Positions 48,496-60,399 of a stretch of DNA of 64,000 nt are shown piece after piece. The DNA is taken from NCBI GenBank assembly GCA_022393335.1, contig JAJEKB010000289.1, positions 1-64,000 on the forward strand. The letters run 5' to 3'. Both the position numbers and the translations under genes were made by a program. Below the pieces are notes generated by a model. It saw only the letters and a program-made list of their open reading frames with translations, searched no databases and was not told the origin of the DNA. Source of the DNA: Macrotrachela quadricornifera (taxonomy: Eukaryota > Rotifera > Eurotatoria > Philodinida > Philodinidae). Numbering within the stretch: the stretch's first letter is position 1; each line of letters starts with the position of its first letter.

Positions 48496-49266
48496 CCCTT
48501 TGAGGACTGTGGAATATATGTTGTCTCACCTATTTTCTGTAGAGAAAAAAGTCTTCAGTCAATATTAAATAATAAAATCTGCAAGGTCATTAGGGCATTA
48601 AACAATCATATCTCTCATCTTATACTTGTTTTTTCTTTCTTGTCTAATATAAATACTCTTCAAATATTCTTCGTTCTTGCTGTTAGGGTACAGTAATATC
48701 TTCATTTTTCTCTTTTTCTCCGTTCTTTGTTTTTAAAGAATATTCATATTTCTTCTTATTGACGATTTTAGGTTATTCGTGGATTGACTATGCATTTGAT
48801 TTGTCTCTTGTACTTGTATTCCTTAGTTATTTATACACTATTATAATTAGAACGATCCAAGTGGAATAATATGCAACTAATCAAGTAGTTATTGAGTTCT
48901 GTGACTTATATATCAACGATAATTGTAGCAAAAGTGACTTCGACTTCGACTACAATCAACTAGTCGACAATTTAGATAATGGTAAATTTTCTGATGAAGA
49001 TTTGAGTAGATATGTCGAGGTCCTGAATTGAATAAATGAAATCTATATCACAGATGACAGCTTTACCTCAGATTTTGTCAAAGAGAAAATTCATTTTTCA
49101 GTCCGTAGACCCTTTTTTTACTCAAAAAATCGTCGAAATAATAAAAAAATTATATTCTTTTGTTTATCGTAAGCCTTTTATATAACCATTTCGAATTAAA
49201 ATACGATAAAAAAAAGTTGAAGAGTATTTTTTTTTTCAATAAAATAAAAAATCGGTCCTCAAAGAG
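48496..49266. mobile_element. piggyBac-like non-autonomous element, 771 bp, TTAA target
   Basis: TTAA is present at both sides (48492-48495, 49267-49270). The ends are CCCTTTGAGGAC and, inverted, GTCCTCAAAGAG. TTAA target sites with CCCTTTG-like ends are the hallmark of piggyBac. Inside, the right part has the poly-A/T tract next to CGGTCC that is often seen in this family. A short acidic coding relic lies at 48894-49031. Confidence 0.75.
48894..49031 (+). pseudogene. acidic coding relic inside the piggyBac-like element
   Basis: An open segment reads EFCDLYINDNCSKSDFDFDY, then NGKFSDEDLSRYVEVLN, ending TGA at 49029-49031. PiggyBac transposases start with an acidic, Asp/Glu-rich region, and this piece is of that kind. 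No catalytic Asp region (DDE/D core) or C-terminal cysteine domain is present, so the element depends on another copy for movement. Identification rests mainly on its position in a TTAA-flanked element. Confidence 0.4.
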
Positions 49267-49270
49267 TTAA

Positions 49271-50943
49271 TTTGTAAAGTAAGAAACTCTTCTAAGTGAA
49301 ATAAATCTTAAAAAACGTTTTTATAGAGCAATGTGTAGAAGAAAAAATGGTAAGATTGTATTTGTAAATTGATTATTATAAGTTATAAATATTTTTCCTT
49401 TTTTTACAAATCATATTTTAAAGTGAATTCGAAGAAGAAACACATCATTTTAAAGATTATTAACTGAAAGAAAAACTCTTATTCTTCAACATACGTAAAG
49501 ATGCTTTTTAAAGAGAATTATTTTCCGACTTAAAATGTGCTCACCTATCTCATAAATATATTTAATATCCTATGACACAAATTTTGTGGTTAGTATTATT
49601 ATTTATTAGAAAAAATTTATGAAAAAGATCAATCATTATTTGATTTTCCAGAGAATTGATTAATATTTTAAATTATATTATACAGAAAATAAATCGAGAT
49701 AATTATCATTAATTGTCAACTCATTTAAAAGTTATTCATCGTCAATGTTAAAATATATCAAATCAATATCGAATAATATGTTGTTTAGAATCTTTCTAAA
49801 CTAATAGACAAATTATATAAAAATAATAATAGACACAACTCAATTTTGTTTCTGATTATATTTTATTTATTTTATTTGTTAAGATTTCATTTGTATTTAT
49901 AGATAGATTTTTAAACCAAATCGATCAATGTAAAATATGATTAAAAAAAGTTCTCGATACATATAAATATATTCGTCTAGATAGAAAGAATATTTACGAT
50001 CAAAAACGTTCACTTTCACTTTTATTGAATAGAAATCTATTTGTTCGTCTCGTCAAACTTTTTATTAATGTTACATTTAAACTATACAATTCAATGTAAT
50101 ATATATCGATCAATTTCAAAATTATTCGACCCTTTTGACAAAAACAACGAACGAAAAACATTTCAGTTAGAAAGATCATAAGTCATGTTTTTAACTCTAC
50201 TATATAAGAAGAGAAATAAATTAATTTTGACGATTACCATTATAGGTATGACTGTTCTATAAGAAAATCAATGAAAACTCAGGAAGAAGGATTGAATACC
50301 ACTGGTTTTCTCTTATGTTGAAAAAGTCCGAAAATATTTCAGTTTTACTGAATGTATTGAAAATATTTCAGTTTGAATATAGAAACAGTATTGTTTATAT
50401 CACTCAAAATATTATTGAAATTTATACATTTGATAAAAGTCGATCACATGATTCCAATAGTGTTGTTTATTATACACAATCATTGGTCTTTCTCTGTCAA
50501 TTGTGACAAATAAATTCGAGAGTGCTCGCATGAATTTTGAGAATTACTTAACCACGAAATTAAGTTATATATAATGTACGTATTTTAGTCTTAGTTGTCA
50601 GATAGTTCTGTCTAGAAATATCTCCTGTGACATATAATCACTATTGTTTTATTTTTCATACGAAAGATAACACTTTTAACATCGACATTTTCAGGAACAT
50701 TTGTTCACAACTACGAGATAAAATGATAAAAATTTCATCTCAATCTGACTTAATATATTTCCTTTCGTTTAAGACAAGTCCAACCAGTTTCTAATGTGTT
50801 ATTGGGTGGAAAGGTCACTTTTTTGAATCTCGTGTAACACAAGACTAAGGATTGAGGATACACATTATATTCAAATAAATAAATCTAATCAAAACCATGA
50901 CGGAAGAGGCAACCGGTTTCATACCTGAAATGTGTATACCATA
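49271..50943. other. AT-rich stretch without a gene
   Basis: No credible exon or repeat end. A 63-codon frame at 50315-50506 has no supporting feature. Confidence 0.4.
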
Positions 50944-50945
50944 TA

Positions 50946-51506
50946 CAAGGTGGCCCAAAAGTCGATATACTGAAAATAAATTGGATATCTCCCTTACAGC
51001 TCGACCAAACAAGTTGATTTTTTTATCAATGATAGAAGTATGTCTAAAGTTTATTTTCATAAACAATGCCTAGAGAAGCCATTTGTTAAATATCACTATT
51101 GACCTCAACAAGAAAAATTTTACTTTTTCACAGATAGAAAAAAATCAATGTACTTAACAGAGGGTCTCTCTAGACATGTCTTTATGGATATGAAGTTTGA
51201 ACATGCCTCTATTATTGGAAAAAAAAATCAGCTCGTTTGCTCGAGCCATAGTGGAGACATTCACTTTCTATTTAGGTAAACTGACTTTTGAAACACTCTG
51301 TACTGGTTTTTTTCTATCTGTGAAAAAGTAAAATTTTTCTTGTTGAGGTCAATAGTGATACTTAACAAATGGCTTCTCTAGGCATTGATTTATGAAAATA
51401 AACTTTAGACATACCTCTATCATTGATAAAAAAATCAACTTGTTTGCTCGAACTGTAAGAGAGATATTCAATTTTTTTCCGGTATACCGACTTTTGGGTC
51501 ACCCTG
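50946..51506. mobile_element. 561-bp MITE with three copies of the mariner TIR
   Basis: The left arm starts CAAGGTGGCCCAAAAGTCG after TA (50944-50945). The right end is CGACTTTTGGGTCACCCTG followed by TA (51507-51508). A third copy, in the same orientation as the right arm, lies at about 51135-51300, ending CTGACTTTTGAAACACTCTG just before TA. All three carry the TIR landmarks of the intact mariner at 39116: GCTCGA-CAAA..GTTGATTTTTTTATC, ATGATAGA-GTATGT, and CTTTTTCA..GA. No transposase. The mobilising enzyme may be the mariner transposase in this window or a close relative. Confidence 0.85.
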
Positions 51507-51508
51507 TA

Positions 51509-52560
51509 CTATAAATATTGGAAAATTTTAAATTAAAATCATAAGAGAGTCAAATAGATATTAAATTTTGACTTATTCTACGTAAGTGAAAATCGAACTT
51601 TTGAACGTTGTGCATTGGATATTTGAGGCTGTGTGAGAGATAAAATTGTGATTTTTTTTGTGTGGTAATGAGCACTAACTAGGGACGTCTAACCGGAAAG
51701 ATTCCTAAAGATTGGTTGAGAAGAATTGGAATTATTAAATTTTGACATGTTATGAATATAACCTAAGAATAAGTTTCCAATTGATCGAAATATTCTTGTT
51801 AAAATTGTAACTTTATTAGTTTTACAATGATATTTCTATTTTAATGAAATGCATTTCAATACATAGACACATGTCCTTTATTTATTTTAGTTAAATAAAT
51901 ATTTCGAATAATTTATGCGTACTTTTAACAATGTAGAAATCAATCATTGATTTATATTTTATTGAAATTGATCTTTCATTAATTGAAAGTTAAAATCTTA
52001 AGTTTTGTTCAAAGAATAATTAATTAAATAAATAAATAAAAGTAGATAAGAATCTAATATATTTTAATTGAGATTTTATTGTTGCTCCATATGCGTGTAT
52101 CACTTAAGTTGTTTCCATTTTTTAAACTGAATAATTAAAAAAGAATATTTTTAAATAAAATAAAATAAAGATATAACTATTTAGATTTGTTTAATCATCT
52201 ATTAAACAAATAGTTAGTATTTTTATAAAGTTCACATTATTTTTAGTTAAGTCAAATAGAAAAAAACGAATTAATAGTTTTTGTAATCTCTATTTAAAAG
52301 TATAAGATTTAATTTCTTCTATTATATTTATTATATAATAAAAAAACATTTGTCAAAATTTGTAGCAAATTTTACAATTAATCGGTTAGAATAATATTCC
52401 CTATTAGAATATCAAAGAATTTGTTTATCTATTCTACAAATAAGAATAAATAATTATTATCTTATATAAATAATTAATAAAATAGACAATTGAAAACAAA
52501 AAATTGAAACTATTTTCAATATCTTCAAATAAATTTCCAACAAAAAATGAGTATATTAAA
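51509..52560. other. AT-rich stretch without a gene
   Basis: Nothing recognised up to the poly-C end at 52561. Confidence 0.4.
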
Positions 52561-53859
52561 CCCCCCCCCCCAGAATAGACGGTCATCCTATATTAGAAGG
52601 CCACCCCCTATATAAGGCCATGTTCGGACAAAAGTTCAAACGCCTTATTAGAAGGCCATACAATAATTAATTAATATATTACAAAAATATTCAGTTTTTA
52701 ATAAATTTTAATCAATAATTATAGGAAATAACGAATTTTCTGATGTATTTTTTTACAAAAAGTGGTGGTTTTTTCCGTAAAAAGCGCCTAAAAAATTTCA
52801 AAATTAATAATTACTTAAGACATATCAAAAGTAGTGAGTGAAGTACTATTTTTCCTTAAGCAGGGATATAAAAAAAATTTTTTTTTACCAATAGATAGAG
52901 CATGTTTCGCTCTATCCTTCTATGCTATTTGGTTACTATTAAGCAGTTATCATAATAATAAAATTTCGATAAAATCTGTTTTTGTCGCATATACGCTGGT
53001 AGTATGAATACTCGTGTGTATTTTTGGAATAGCTTCTGATAGAAACAAGATATAGAACTGTGGTTTTCGCCGTTGAAAAGAGGAGATGAAGGCGCATCGA
53101 ACCATATATTGTCGAATTTTTCTAACCTGCTTTTTATAAGATTTTAGCTCACCTTTTGAGGGGCAAATCTATTCCATGAGTTGTTTACAGTAAATTTTCA
53201 ATAACCGTGTTCACATTCAAATCGCTAATCGAAGATCTACAGATTGCGAAAGACTCAGTTGTTTAAATATAATTATTTATGGAAAATACCTATTCTAGAC
53301 GAACCTCTACTACGATATTCTATGAAATTTTTTTGCGTTTTCTTTTTTTTCATAAAACAAGCGTTTTTCCAACGGTTACAAAATTAAATAAGAAAGCCGT
53401 CAGAAATCATGTTAGAAAAATTGATAATATATGGTTCGATGCGTCTTCATCTCCTCTTTTCAACGGCGACAATCACAGTTCTATATCTTGTTTCTATCAG
53501 AAGCTATTCCAAAAATACACACGAGTATTCATACTACCAGCGTATATGCGACAAAAAACAGATTTTATCGAAATTTTATTATTATGATAACTGCTTAATA
53601 GTAACCAAATAGCATAGAAGGATAGAGCGAAACATGCTCTATCTATTGGTAAAAAAAAATTTTTTTTATATCCCTGCTTAAGGAAAAATAGTACTTCACT
53701 CACTACTTTTGATATGTCTTAAGTAATTATTAATTTTGAAACTTTTTTTTTTAATTACTAATTGGCCAAAACTTGACCCTCAATAGAAGGCCACCTAAAA
53801 ATAAACGATGTGCCGAGACACTATATAAGGCCATGGCCTTTTATTCTGGGGGGGGGGGG
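52561..53859. mobile_element. poly-C/poly-G ended element, ~1.3 kb including a nested insertion
   Basis: The left end is a run of 11 C then AGAATAGACGG; the right end is TATTCTGG followed by a long G run. Inside, AGAAGGCCAC and TATATAAGGCCATG blocks occur near both ends in inverted order. TTAA occurs next to both edges (52556-52559, one base from the C run; 53860-53863), which may be the target site. Without the nested element 52814-53723 it is about 390 bp and noncoding, so a MITE. Confidence 0.65.
52814..53723. mobile_element. 910-bp TIR element with ~315-bp arms, nested in the poly-C element
   Basis: Ends CTTAAGACATATCAAAAGTA and the inverse lie next to TA (52812-52813, 53724-53725). Arms run 52814-~53130 and ~53405-53723 and are close to identical, including ATGGTTCGATGCG(T/C)CTTCAT and the TAGAGCATGTTTCGCTCTA block. 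Open frames here (53279-53587 and others) follow the arms and are not genes. Arms resemble those of 35140-36120 and the inner block of 46788-47923. Confidence 0.88.
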
Positions 53860-53863
53860 TTAA

Positions 53864-56800
53864 TTTATTTTATATATGATTTATTTTACAATTGTGGAAT
53901 TTGATAAATTCTTATTAGTATCTGTAAATATTATTTACAAAAATATATTTTGTTATTTGAGATCGTTATGTATGTATATAGTTGTTTGAAATTAGTATCT
54001 TATCATCAGAATAAAATATCGAAATCATCCTTGTTTCTTGATACAGAGCAAACTATAGTTGAACTAACCTAAAAATGAAGATAAATACCCAAAAAATTCT
54101 CTTTTGGATAAAACATTAACATTCTTATGAGATTTATTTATTTTTATCAATTGCATAGATATACTTCGAATGCTTTATTATCATATATAAATGTAAATAA
54201 ACTAAGAGTCTATCCAAGTAAAAATCTTATATAAAACAGAGAATAATCTATAAGTTAGACATTTATTTATTTTCTAGTAAACGATTTACTATTGAAAATA
54301 AAATATTGAATTATTAGGTATACTAATAATCAGTTTCTAAAAAAATAAATACATAACATTGAAATTCGCTCTTTTTAAAGAAACGTACATTGTAAAGAAT
54401 CTTTAGTGAGTAACAAATAAGATGATCGACCTTATTCATTTTAACAATCTGTTGTATGATAATGTTCCAAATAAATATATAATCAGTTTAAAAATTAAAT
54501 TCTTTCATAAGACATTATAAAACAGAAATTTTCTATTCATTTTTTATACTTCGACTTTGTTTTCTAAATAGCTAACGTAGTCAATTATCTTTATATTTTT
54601 AATTTATTAGACGTATAGGCAAATACAGCATCGCTTATTGATATAAAGTATGATGAAAAAAAAATGCTCGTTAACAGCTAATGCACATACATAGAAATTC
54701 TCTCACTTTGATCGAATAATAACAAAATAAAATGATAATAAAAATTATATTCAATTAACTATGTTACTTATGTTAAAATTTAGTTTGAGACAATATGTGT
54801 TATTGTTGTGGAGTACTGTTAATTTTAAGACAAATATAAAAGAATTTCTATATTAAAATAAAGGAATAATTAATTATAATAATTCATTAATTTTACTCAT
54901 AAAAAAAACTACTATTATCAATATATTATATTCAATCTATTATAAATATAAGTTCGTCAAAATGAGTTTTATTTTAAATAAATTATTAGATTTCTAGTAT
55001 ATAATCTGATAATGGAAAACAAAATCAGAAATGGCAATCAATGTCGAGTGCACAACGGATGATAACATCTAATTTACTAGAAAGCATCTCAAAAAAAAAA
55101 ATTCTCATAAGAATCATTTAAAATCGATCTACTTTAAATCTCTATTTTTTACTTTTTCTACAAACACAGTTTCATAAAATGATATCTTTACCGTAGAGTC
55201 ATAATTCGATAACATTATAACTAATTTTATTTGAGAATGCGTCATTGTCACGAGAACGAATGCTGTGTTTCGAACATTTCTTTTGTTATGTATTATTTTC
55301 ATTATTTCTGTTTTTGATACATTTTCTGAATAAAGTGAATGATCGAATGACATAGATAGTCTATGTCATTCGAAACATGAAAATCTTAAGATTAAAACTT
55401 CTGAATATTGAAAACAGTTTCCTGATAGAAGTTGTATTCTGCAAACTGTGTCATATTGATAATGTTGCCGCTAAAAAGATGACATCGAAATAAGAAAAGT
55501 AATACATATTTGAATTTTTTTTCAATCGAATAAGTGAGAATCAGCGGCACAATGTGCTAGTACATGACTGCTAGTTTTCATTATTCTAGCGATACAATTT
55601 AATACTTCGGCTCTTCTATTTTTCACATTATAAGAGTTGATACGGTCTTTGTTATAACTTCGGTTATGATAAATTTGAACTATGTCATATGGTGAGTTCC
55701 TTCAGCAGGGTCGAAAGGCATCGTAGTGGCTTCCCTATTCATCATTGTGTAAACGATATTTATCTTATCTTCTGCATTTAAGAGAAGCTAATGTCTAGAA
55801 CATTTGTATTCTAAGAAAACTTCTGATTTATGATCTATGAATCACTTGAATAGAAGATTATCACTTAGTTTGCAATTAAGTCTTGAAACTACCTGATGAA
55901 ATCCTTAAATAAGGTCGAAGCGCGTCATAACTTGCTTGACTCACATCCCTCACCCTTCACATTTTGATTTATATACAACGGGTAGAACTGTATCGAATGT
56001 ATGATTCAAATTATCTTTACATTCACTTGTTTTCTCAATTTTCTTCTATCAAATTGTAAAATATCAATATTTATGACTATTTTATATTGTTTTATAATTC
56101 TAGTCTGTATTCATTGAGTTTGCCATCCACAACTTTCGTTCATATCATAACAACATCTAACATACAAAGTTTTGAAAGAAATTACAATTGTTATCCGAAA
56201 ATGATGCATCTTATATGTATCTAATAATAATCAATCTATTCAAAATTATAGGATTCATGTAAAATTTTTACAAAAAATAAATGTCTCCGTTTTAACAGAA
56301 GAAGAACAACGCGAATGAGCCACAATGCAATAGCAACGAGATTGGTAGAAGACCGTATCGAGTGCATAGAACGACTGATAAACAGGCGTATTTCTTTGGA
56401 GAATTAAAATACATCTATAAATGTAACTATCTTTATTGAACGGAAAACGTAGTATATAACAGAGAAATAGACAATTCTTAAATTATTTCGTAAAAATCTC
56501 AACTTTTTCAAGCAAAATTTCCAGAGACAATACCGTTTGAATGAAATCAAACAGTTTGTTGTTAACTTTGAAAGAATCCTCCACTTCTTAAAAATCAAAA
56601 GATTTCCACATAAACAGTGAAAGTATTTCCTCAAAATATGAGACATTTGATGATTTTTGCTTATGCTCTTAAGATTTTGATACGGTAAAAAAATGTAGTT
56701 TTCCGATAGACTCATAATTTTAGCCCTCGCCCACAGCTATCGAATCTGTCCTTTCTTCCTTCACCCTCATTTGTTACGAACCCTTTGCAATGTGTCTCTT

Positions 56801-57790
56801 TTGTCTTGTTTTTTCGTTTCCAAATGTATCCATTAATTTTCGACCTATTTTTGAATGTATTTATTTCGAATACTACGTGCATTTTATCAATATCTATATA
56901 TGATGTGACATAATTTCAAATTTATTCATGAATTTTTTCTTCGCATGCATATAATGTCATAGAAAACATATGATAGATTAATGATTGAGTAATGCAGGGA
57001 AAGACAAGATATTCTTATGGAAATATACTTATTTTATGCATCAATTTATCTAATATATCTGATCTATCATTCTCATCAGAAAAAAACTAAAATATCACTA
57101 TTAGTATGCTATAGTCCAAGTTCTAAACTTCCCTTTATGTTTTTATAATTGGTCGATCATTCGTTGTACCATTAGCATATGTATATTATTGATATTGAAG
57201 CAAGATTCTTGATACTTTATGCTCTTGCATAGCAGTAGTAGATTGCGACTCTTGTGAGTCATTGTAACTAAGAAAGATGTTGTGTTTTGGTTTAGCTTTT
57301 TGAACCATTATTGCAACTGAACTATGTATTTATTTTTTCCTTGAGGGTATAAAGTTTCATCTCTATATTGGTAATGTATGAATATTGGGAGCAATTTCAA
57401 TCATAGCTTTTATATGATATTTGTTGTTATTGTTTCGCTCATGGTTGTCGAAAAATGTGAGAAAGATTTTATTGCTACAAAATTCAAAAAGTGAAACAGT
57501 TTAATTAAGAGTTTATTCAAAATTATCAAATATTGCAAAAGGTTTCTCAAAGAATTTGAACTTTAAACTAACAAGACTGTACTTAGTTTGATAAGGTTCA
57601 AGGAAAATAAAGTTAGTGAAAAAATGACATTTGTATCGATCACTGCTATCTAGTAGAGTTACAAACAAATATATATATATAATGAACACATTTACTGGAA
57701 AGTCTAACATAATCTTCTGCACTTAGTACAGTTTATTACACGACAAGCGTACTTTTTAAAATTTTATTGATTTATTCCGATAAACGATTG
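53864..57790. other. long AT-rich stretch without a gene
   Basis: No exon or element end supported. It contains a perfect hairpin at 55343-55373 (see separate entry). Longer minus-strand open frames (for example 56404-56715) have biased, low-information composition. Confidence 0.4.
55343..55373. repeat. perfect 14-bp hairpin with 3-base loop
   Basis: TCGAATGACATAGA, loop TAG, then its exact complement TCTATGTCATTCGA. It could be a transposon scar or a hairpin in a transcript. Confidence 0.85.
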
Positions 57791-57827
57791 TATCGATTGT
57801 GAGCTCCGAATTTGGGGTTTACGCACT

Positions 57828-58560
57828 TTGGAGCTCACTTTTTTTGACTATTTTAATGATATTTATCAGCATCTTCTTGATATTTATTATTTAAATGAAT
57901 GTAAATACAAAATATCATTGTATAATTTTCAACGTCGGCTCTCACATGTTAAGTTATACAATCGTTTTGTGAAATATTTTGAAACACATGGTTCTTATCC
58001 AGCAATACAGTAATATATGACTATTCATGAGTCGGATGATAAACGGAGTACAATGATGACGGCGAATAAAAAAAATTAACAGCTACAATGACAACATTTT
58101 AAATGTTAAAATCATGAGGATTAAAAAAAAATAATGTGTAAATTAGTCAAAACATGTTCATCAACAACATTAGTTGATAATAATCAATGTGAAGACAATG
58201 AAGCACACATTGATGATAAACAAAGTAATTCATTTTCATCCAATAATTCAACATTCATTATAGATCTATCTAATGTAGATTATTCATACTTAGAATATTC
58301 ATTAAAAACAATATATGACGAATTATTTAATAATGTTTGTCTTATTCATCCCGCGTCGATGGATGCAGCTGTCCCTTTTTTTTTCAATTAATGATAATCC
58401 AACGGAATAGAAGATTCCGTTGTGGTCGTTTAATGTTAACTAAAGATGGCATATTAAAAAACCCTGATTCGTGATGATTATGGAGTCATTTGTTTTTTAC
58501 AATTGGGATACAATTGATATTGATTTTAATGATATTCATCAACGTCTTCTCATCTTTATA
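57828..58560 (+). pseudogene. two unknown coding-like segments with an internal duplication
   Basis: 57828-58013 reads MELTFFDYFNDIYQHLLDIY and ends LYNRFVKYFETHGSYPAIQ before TAA. 58134-58391 reads MCKLVKTCSSTTLVDNNQ, is Ser/Asn-rich, and ends PASMDAAVPFFFN. A third piece at ~58492-58560 repeats the first (DFNDIHQRLL then a stop, with the same GGTAAATA.AAAATAT tail). The repeated F-N-D-I-(Y/H)-Q-(H/R)-L-L motif suggests exons of a duplicated small gene now broken. I do not recognise the family. Confidence 0.35.
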
Positions 58561-58594
58561 AGCTAGATTATGGTAAATATAAAATATTGTTGTA

Positions 58595-59163
58595 CTTAGG
58601 GTTGAACAAAAGTTCGTAGAACGGCGAAATGACCATGTCGGATGAGGTAATCTATTCAGAAATAAAAATACCAAATATACCATGTTGTAAAGCTTTTCGA
58701 GGCGTGTTAAATGGCGTATAGAAAATGCTGTTTCTATAGGACTTTGAACGAATTAGAGATAACTTCTCGATAAACGAAGAGATATCCACACTCACCACCA
58801 TTCATACGCACAGTGACAGGATGACCGAAGATATTGCGTATATGAGATTATAGCCCGTCAAAAACTCTACCAAACTATATGTGAGAAACAATATTTCATA
58901 AATGTTTTCGACCAATACCGAGAACCATAATATTCAATGATCTATCATACTTGAACAGGAGTGTGAATACAGGTGTGTAGTCATCTATCAGTAAGGTAAT
59001 TCTAGTTCATTCAAACACTTATGAAAACAGCATTTACTATATGCCATTCGATGCGCCTTGAAAAGCTCTACAACATGCTATATTTTGTACTCTTATTTTT
59101 GAATAGATTACCTTATCAAACAGGAACATTTCACCGTTCTACAAACTTTTGGTCAACCCTAAG
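58595..59163. mobile_element. 569-bp TIR element sharing the GAAAAGCTCTACAA block
   Basis: Ends CTTAGGGTTGAACAAAAGTT and inverted CTTTTGGTCAACCCTAAG lie next to TA (58593-58594, 59164-59165). The arms match imperfectly over ~150 bp. Near the arms, GTTGTAAAGCTTTTCGAGGC (58684) and GCCTTGAAAAGCTCTACAAC (59065) are inverted partners, related to the core block of 31523 and 35140; ATTCGATGCGCC at ~59048 links it to 46788 and 52814. No transposase. Confidence 0.8.
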
Positions 59164-59484
59164 TATATATTTATTTTATTTGGATTGATTTAATTCGTTT
59201 TAAACATTTTAGTTTAATCAAGCCAATAAAACTATTAAAACAGTGCTTATTGTAATTAAATTCTAATTAATTTTGGTTCATTTTCGTATATTTAATTCAA
59301 GAAGACAAATGAATGGTGATATTTATCTAAACTTAGTTTGGGTTGGTTTCAGTTATTTCATTTTAGAGCATTTTTTAAGACCATTTTATTTGAATTAAGT
59401 CGTTAAATAAAATGAATAGTACTGATTTTATTTTTCTTACTTTATTTGAACAGACAAATTGAAGCAATGCCATCTATTTCTATT

Positions 59485-59740
59485 TTATGGAAGTACGCAT
59501 AGGTCCTCGCCAGCTACTATATTGAGACACTCAGAGTTTCTCAAGGGCTATTATATAAAGCTACCCATACATGCACAAAGGCTGTTGTATGAGCGTACTC
59601 ATAGATCCATAAAAACTCCTATACAAGGATATCCATAGGTGAATAGGAGAATAACGTAATAAGACTATAAGAGGTAATACCATAAGACTATAAACCTACA
59701 AGGGATAAGACTACCAGGTTATAAGGCTATAAGATCTCTC
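59485..59740 (+). repeat. second copy of the minisatellite plus AGACTATAAG repeat
   Basis: About five minisatellite units (for example CAGCTACTATATTGAGACAC) followed by AATAAGACTATAAGAGG-type repeats to ~59740, then a CTGATTGTCTATTACCGAAT block. Same order as 46371-46787 plus 47926-47985, but without an inserted element. Confidence 0.7.
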
Positions 59741-60399
59741 GATATTTATATCGCCAGCTGACTGATTGTCTATTACCGAATCAAGGCTAAACAAGAGATT
59801 GCAACTTTAGCGGCAACAAGTATCCGTGCAGTATAGTCGGGTTATCGCTAGTCATATAATATTACATTGTCAAATTATGCTACCATTAGTCTTTTCATGA
59901 ATGATAAAACTTAGTACAATGTTTTAAATACCTGAATTCCTTCATTATGACCTATTCAAAACATATCTCATAAGTGCCCTGACCAAGGATCAAACGATCA
60001 CACGTAAAGCTTGCAACATATCCATACACAAAAATTTTTATATAAACCTTAATCAAACTTCAGAATAATCGTCGTAAGTAGATTCCAATCATCTTATATA
60101 ACCATCCTCAAGCTTTCACTCTTATGAGGCATAATTTTAATGTGCTATCCCAAGGTCGTGACACCCGCACCATGTACCCCTGCCCTCAGACGCCTTCACC
60201 CTCAATTGAGATAGACGCCCTCCGAACTTGTGTATTCTAGTGTGTCGTTTTTCAATTTAAAATGTACCCAAATGTCCATTAACCTCTCGCATACGTTAAG
60301 CACACAAGGTTCTTTCATATATATCTGCATATTAGTAGAAGTGCAAACAATAAGGTATATTATGGAAGATATATTTGGAGGAATCGTATGCAGCAGATT
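59741..60399. other. stretch without a gene
   Basis: The first ~60 bases belong to the dispersed repeat. The rest may hold the decayed downstream end of the retrotransposon (a minus-strand reading IECIDDDSTTFEKNDY at ~60445-60400 continues the endonuclease piece) but no reverse transcriptase motif is visible. Confidence 0.35.

Noticed and set aside
53279..53703. Three overlapping frames of 67-102 codons
   Set aside because: They sit in the arm of the 52814-53723 inverted-repeat element and mirror each other.
56404..56715. 103-codon minus-strand frame
   Set aside because: AT-driven Lys/Phe/Leu composition with no recognisable motif and no neighbouring exons.
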